From Chimaeribacter coloradensis (GTDB taxonomy: Bacteria > Pseudomonadota > Gammaproteobacteria > Enterobacterales > Enterobacteriaceae), in contig NZ_PJZH01000003.1 in assembly GCF_002858715.1 (NCBI RefSeq), positions 62,001 to 126,000 on the forward strand: DNA of 64,000 nucleotides, given 5' to 3'. Shown in pieces: positions 63,241 through 64,000 of the stretch (within the stretch, counting starts at the first letter, position 1; the number at the start of each line of letters is the position of its first letter). The notes beneath the pieces were generated by a model. It did not search any database and was not told the origin of the DNA. It saw only the letters and a list, made by a program, of their open reading frames with translations. Made by a program: the position numbers and the translations under genes.

Positions 63241-64000
63241 TCGTCATCCTCCAGAACCCAGGTGTCTTTGGTGCCGCCGCCCTGCGAGGAGTTCACCACC
63301 AGCGACCCCGCCGCCAGCGCCACCCGCGTCAGGCCGCCCGGCACCAGCCGGATCTCCGCGCCGGTCAGGGCGAAGGGGCGTAAGTCGATATGGCGCGGGG
63401 CCAGCCCGTCGCTGACAAAGGTCGGGCAGGTGGAGAGCGCCAGCGTCTCCTGGGCGATGTAGTTTTCCGGCCGGGCAATCAGCCGGTCGCGGAAATCGGC
63501 GATCTCCTGTTTGCTGGCTTTGGGGCCAATCAGCATGCCGTAGCCGCCCGCCCCGTGCACCTCTTTCACCACCATCTGATCCAGCCGGTCAAGCACATAC
63601 GACAGCTCCGCCGGGCGGCGACACTGCCAGGTCGGCACGTTGTTCAGGATCGGCTCCTCCGCCAGGTAGTAGCGGATCATCTCCGGCACATAGGGGTAGA
63701 CCGATTTGTCATCCGCCACGCCGGTGCCGATGGCATTCGCCAGCACCACGCCCCCGGCGCGGTAGACCGACAGCAGCCCCGGCACGCCGAGCATGGAATC
63801 GGCACGGAACGCCAGCGGGTCGAGGAAGGCGTCATCAATCCGCCGGTAGATCACGTCCACTTTGCACGGCCCGGCGGTGGTGCGCATAAACACCGCGCCG
63901 CTTTTCACGAACAGGTCAACGCTCTCCACCAGCTCCACGCCCATCTGCTGCGCCAGAAAACTGTGCTCAAAATAGGCGCTGTTGAAGCGGCCCGGCGTCA
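63234..64000 (-). CDS. Circularly permuted ATP-grasp protein, 5' part outside window
   Basis: This is the C-terminal part (about 255 residues seen) of a circularly permuted ATP-grasp enzyme of the type found with alpha-E proteins. The frame is open to the window end, where the plus-strand complement reads [20 protein letters not shown]. Visible motifs include [27 protein letters not shown] and [21 protein letters not shown]. Such enzymes are thought to form peptide-like bonds. It is the first of the four genes of this operon seen here; earlier genes may lie outside. Confidence 0.9.
   Translation of the reverse strand, partial: TPGRFNSAYFEHSFLAQQMGVELVESVDLFVKSGAVFMRTTAGPCKVDVIYRRIDDAFLDPLAFRADSMLGVPGLLSVYRAGGVVLANAIGTGVADDKSVYPYVPEMIRYYLAEEPILNNVPTWQCRRPAELSYVLDRLDQMVVKEVHGAGGYGMLIGPKASKQEIADFRDRLIARPENYIAQETLALSTCPTFVSDGLAPRHIDLRPFALTGAEIRLVPGGLTRVALAAGSLVVNSSQGGGTKDTWVLEDDEC

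Overview
The window looks like the chromosome of a high-GC member of the Enterobacterales, most likely Yersiniaceae and Serratia-like. The reasons are near-identity of the housekeeping proteins to enterobacterial families, enterobacterial gene order in long blocks (rpoN-lpt-kds, mla, degS-degQ, gltBD, arcB-mtgA, lpoA-rsmI-rnpB, exu-uxa), and a GltB start at MLYDASQERDNC, a short form I associate with Serratia and Yersinia. The genus is an inference; no rRNA is present to test it.

Region 1 (1-10100) starts with the end of pmbA, followed by a compact same-strand cluster that is the least understood part of the window. It holds a stand-alone PRD protein, a small glycine-rich SFCGS protein, a DUF4312 protein, two membrane proteins (DUF4311, DUF4310), an amidohydrolase/deacetylase, a DgaE-like PLP ammonia-lyase, a DgaF-like KDPG aldolase, an exported beta-propeller lactonase and a PTS-controlled PRD transcription regulator. 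DgaE and DgaF degrade D-glucosaminate-6-phosphate in Salmonella, where a mannose-type PTS imports the substrate. Here no recognisable PTS permease is present and the DUF4310/4311/4312/SFCGS set sits in its place. My working model is uptake and breakdown of an N-acylated amino-aldonic acid that arises from a periplasmic lactone.

Region 2 (10102-18051, minus strand) is the nitrogen-PTS, sigma-54 and LPS export block: npr, rapZ, ptsN, hpf, rpoN, lptB, lptA, lptC, kdsC, kdsD, yrbG. Region 3 (18336-23155, plus) is mlaFEDCB, ibaG and murA, followed by the proteases degS and degQ on the minus strand. Region 4 (26027-30360) has zapG, zapE, rplM-rpsI and sspA-sspB. Region 5 (30478-38004) is gltBD with a long upstream region carrying CRP-, Lrp- and NtrC-like sites, then yhcC.

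Region 6 (38109-47394) has arcB, the sRNA ArcZ on the opposite strand, a strongly diverged ElbB homologue that has lost its active-site motifs, mtgA followed by a 16-bp tandem repeat, then dolP, diaA, yraN and lpoA, then rsmI and the RNase P RNA gene rnpB with its own promoter. Region 7 (47571-60731) corresponds to the E. coli yhaK/yhaJ/yqj/exu/uxa block, including hexuronate uptake and breakdown. Region 8 (60728-64000) is an Anbu proteasome-like operon: Anbu, transglutaminase, alpha-E protein and a circularly permuted ATP-grasp protein cut by the window end.

I saw no insertion sequences, prophage genes, CRISPR arrays, tRNA or rRNA genes.
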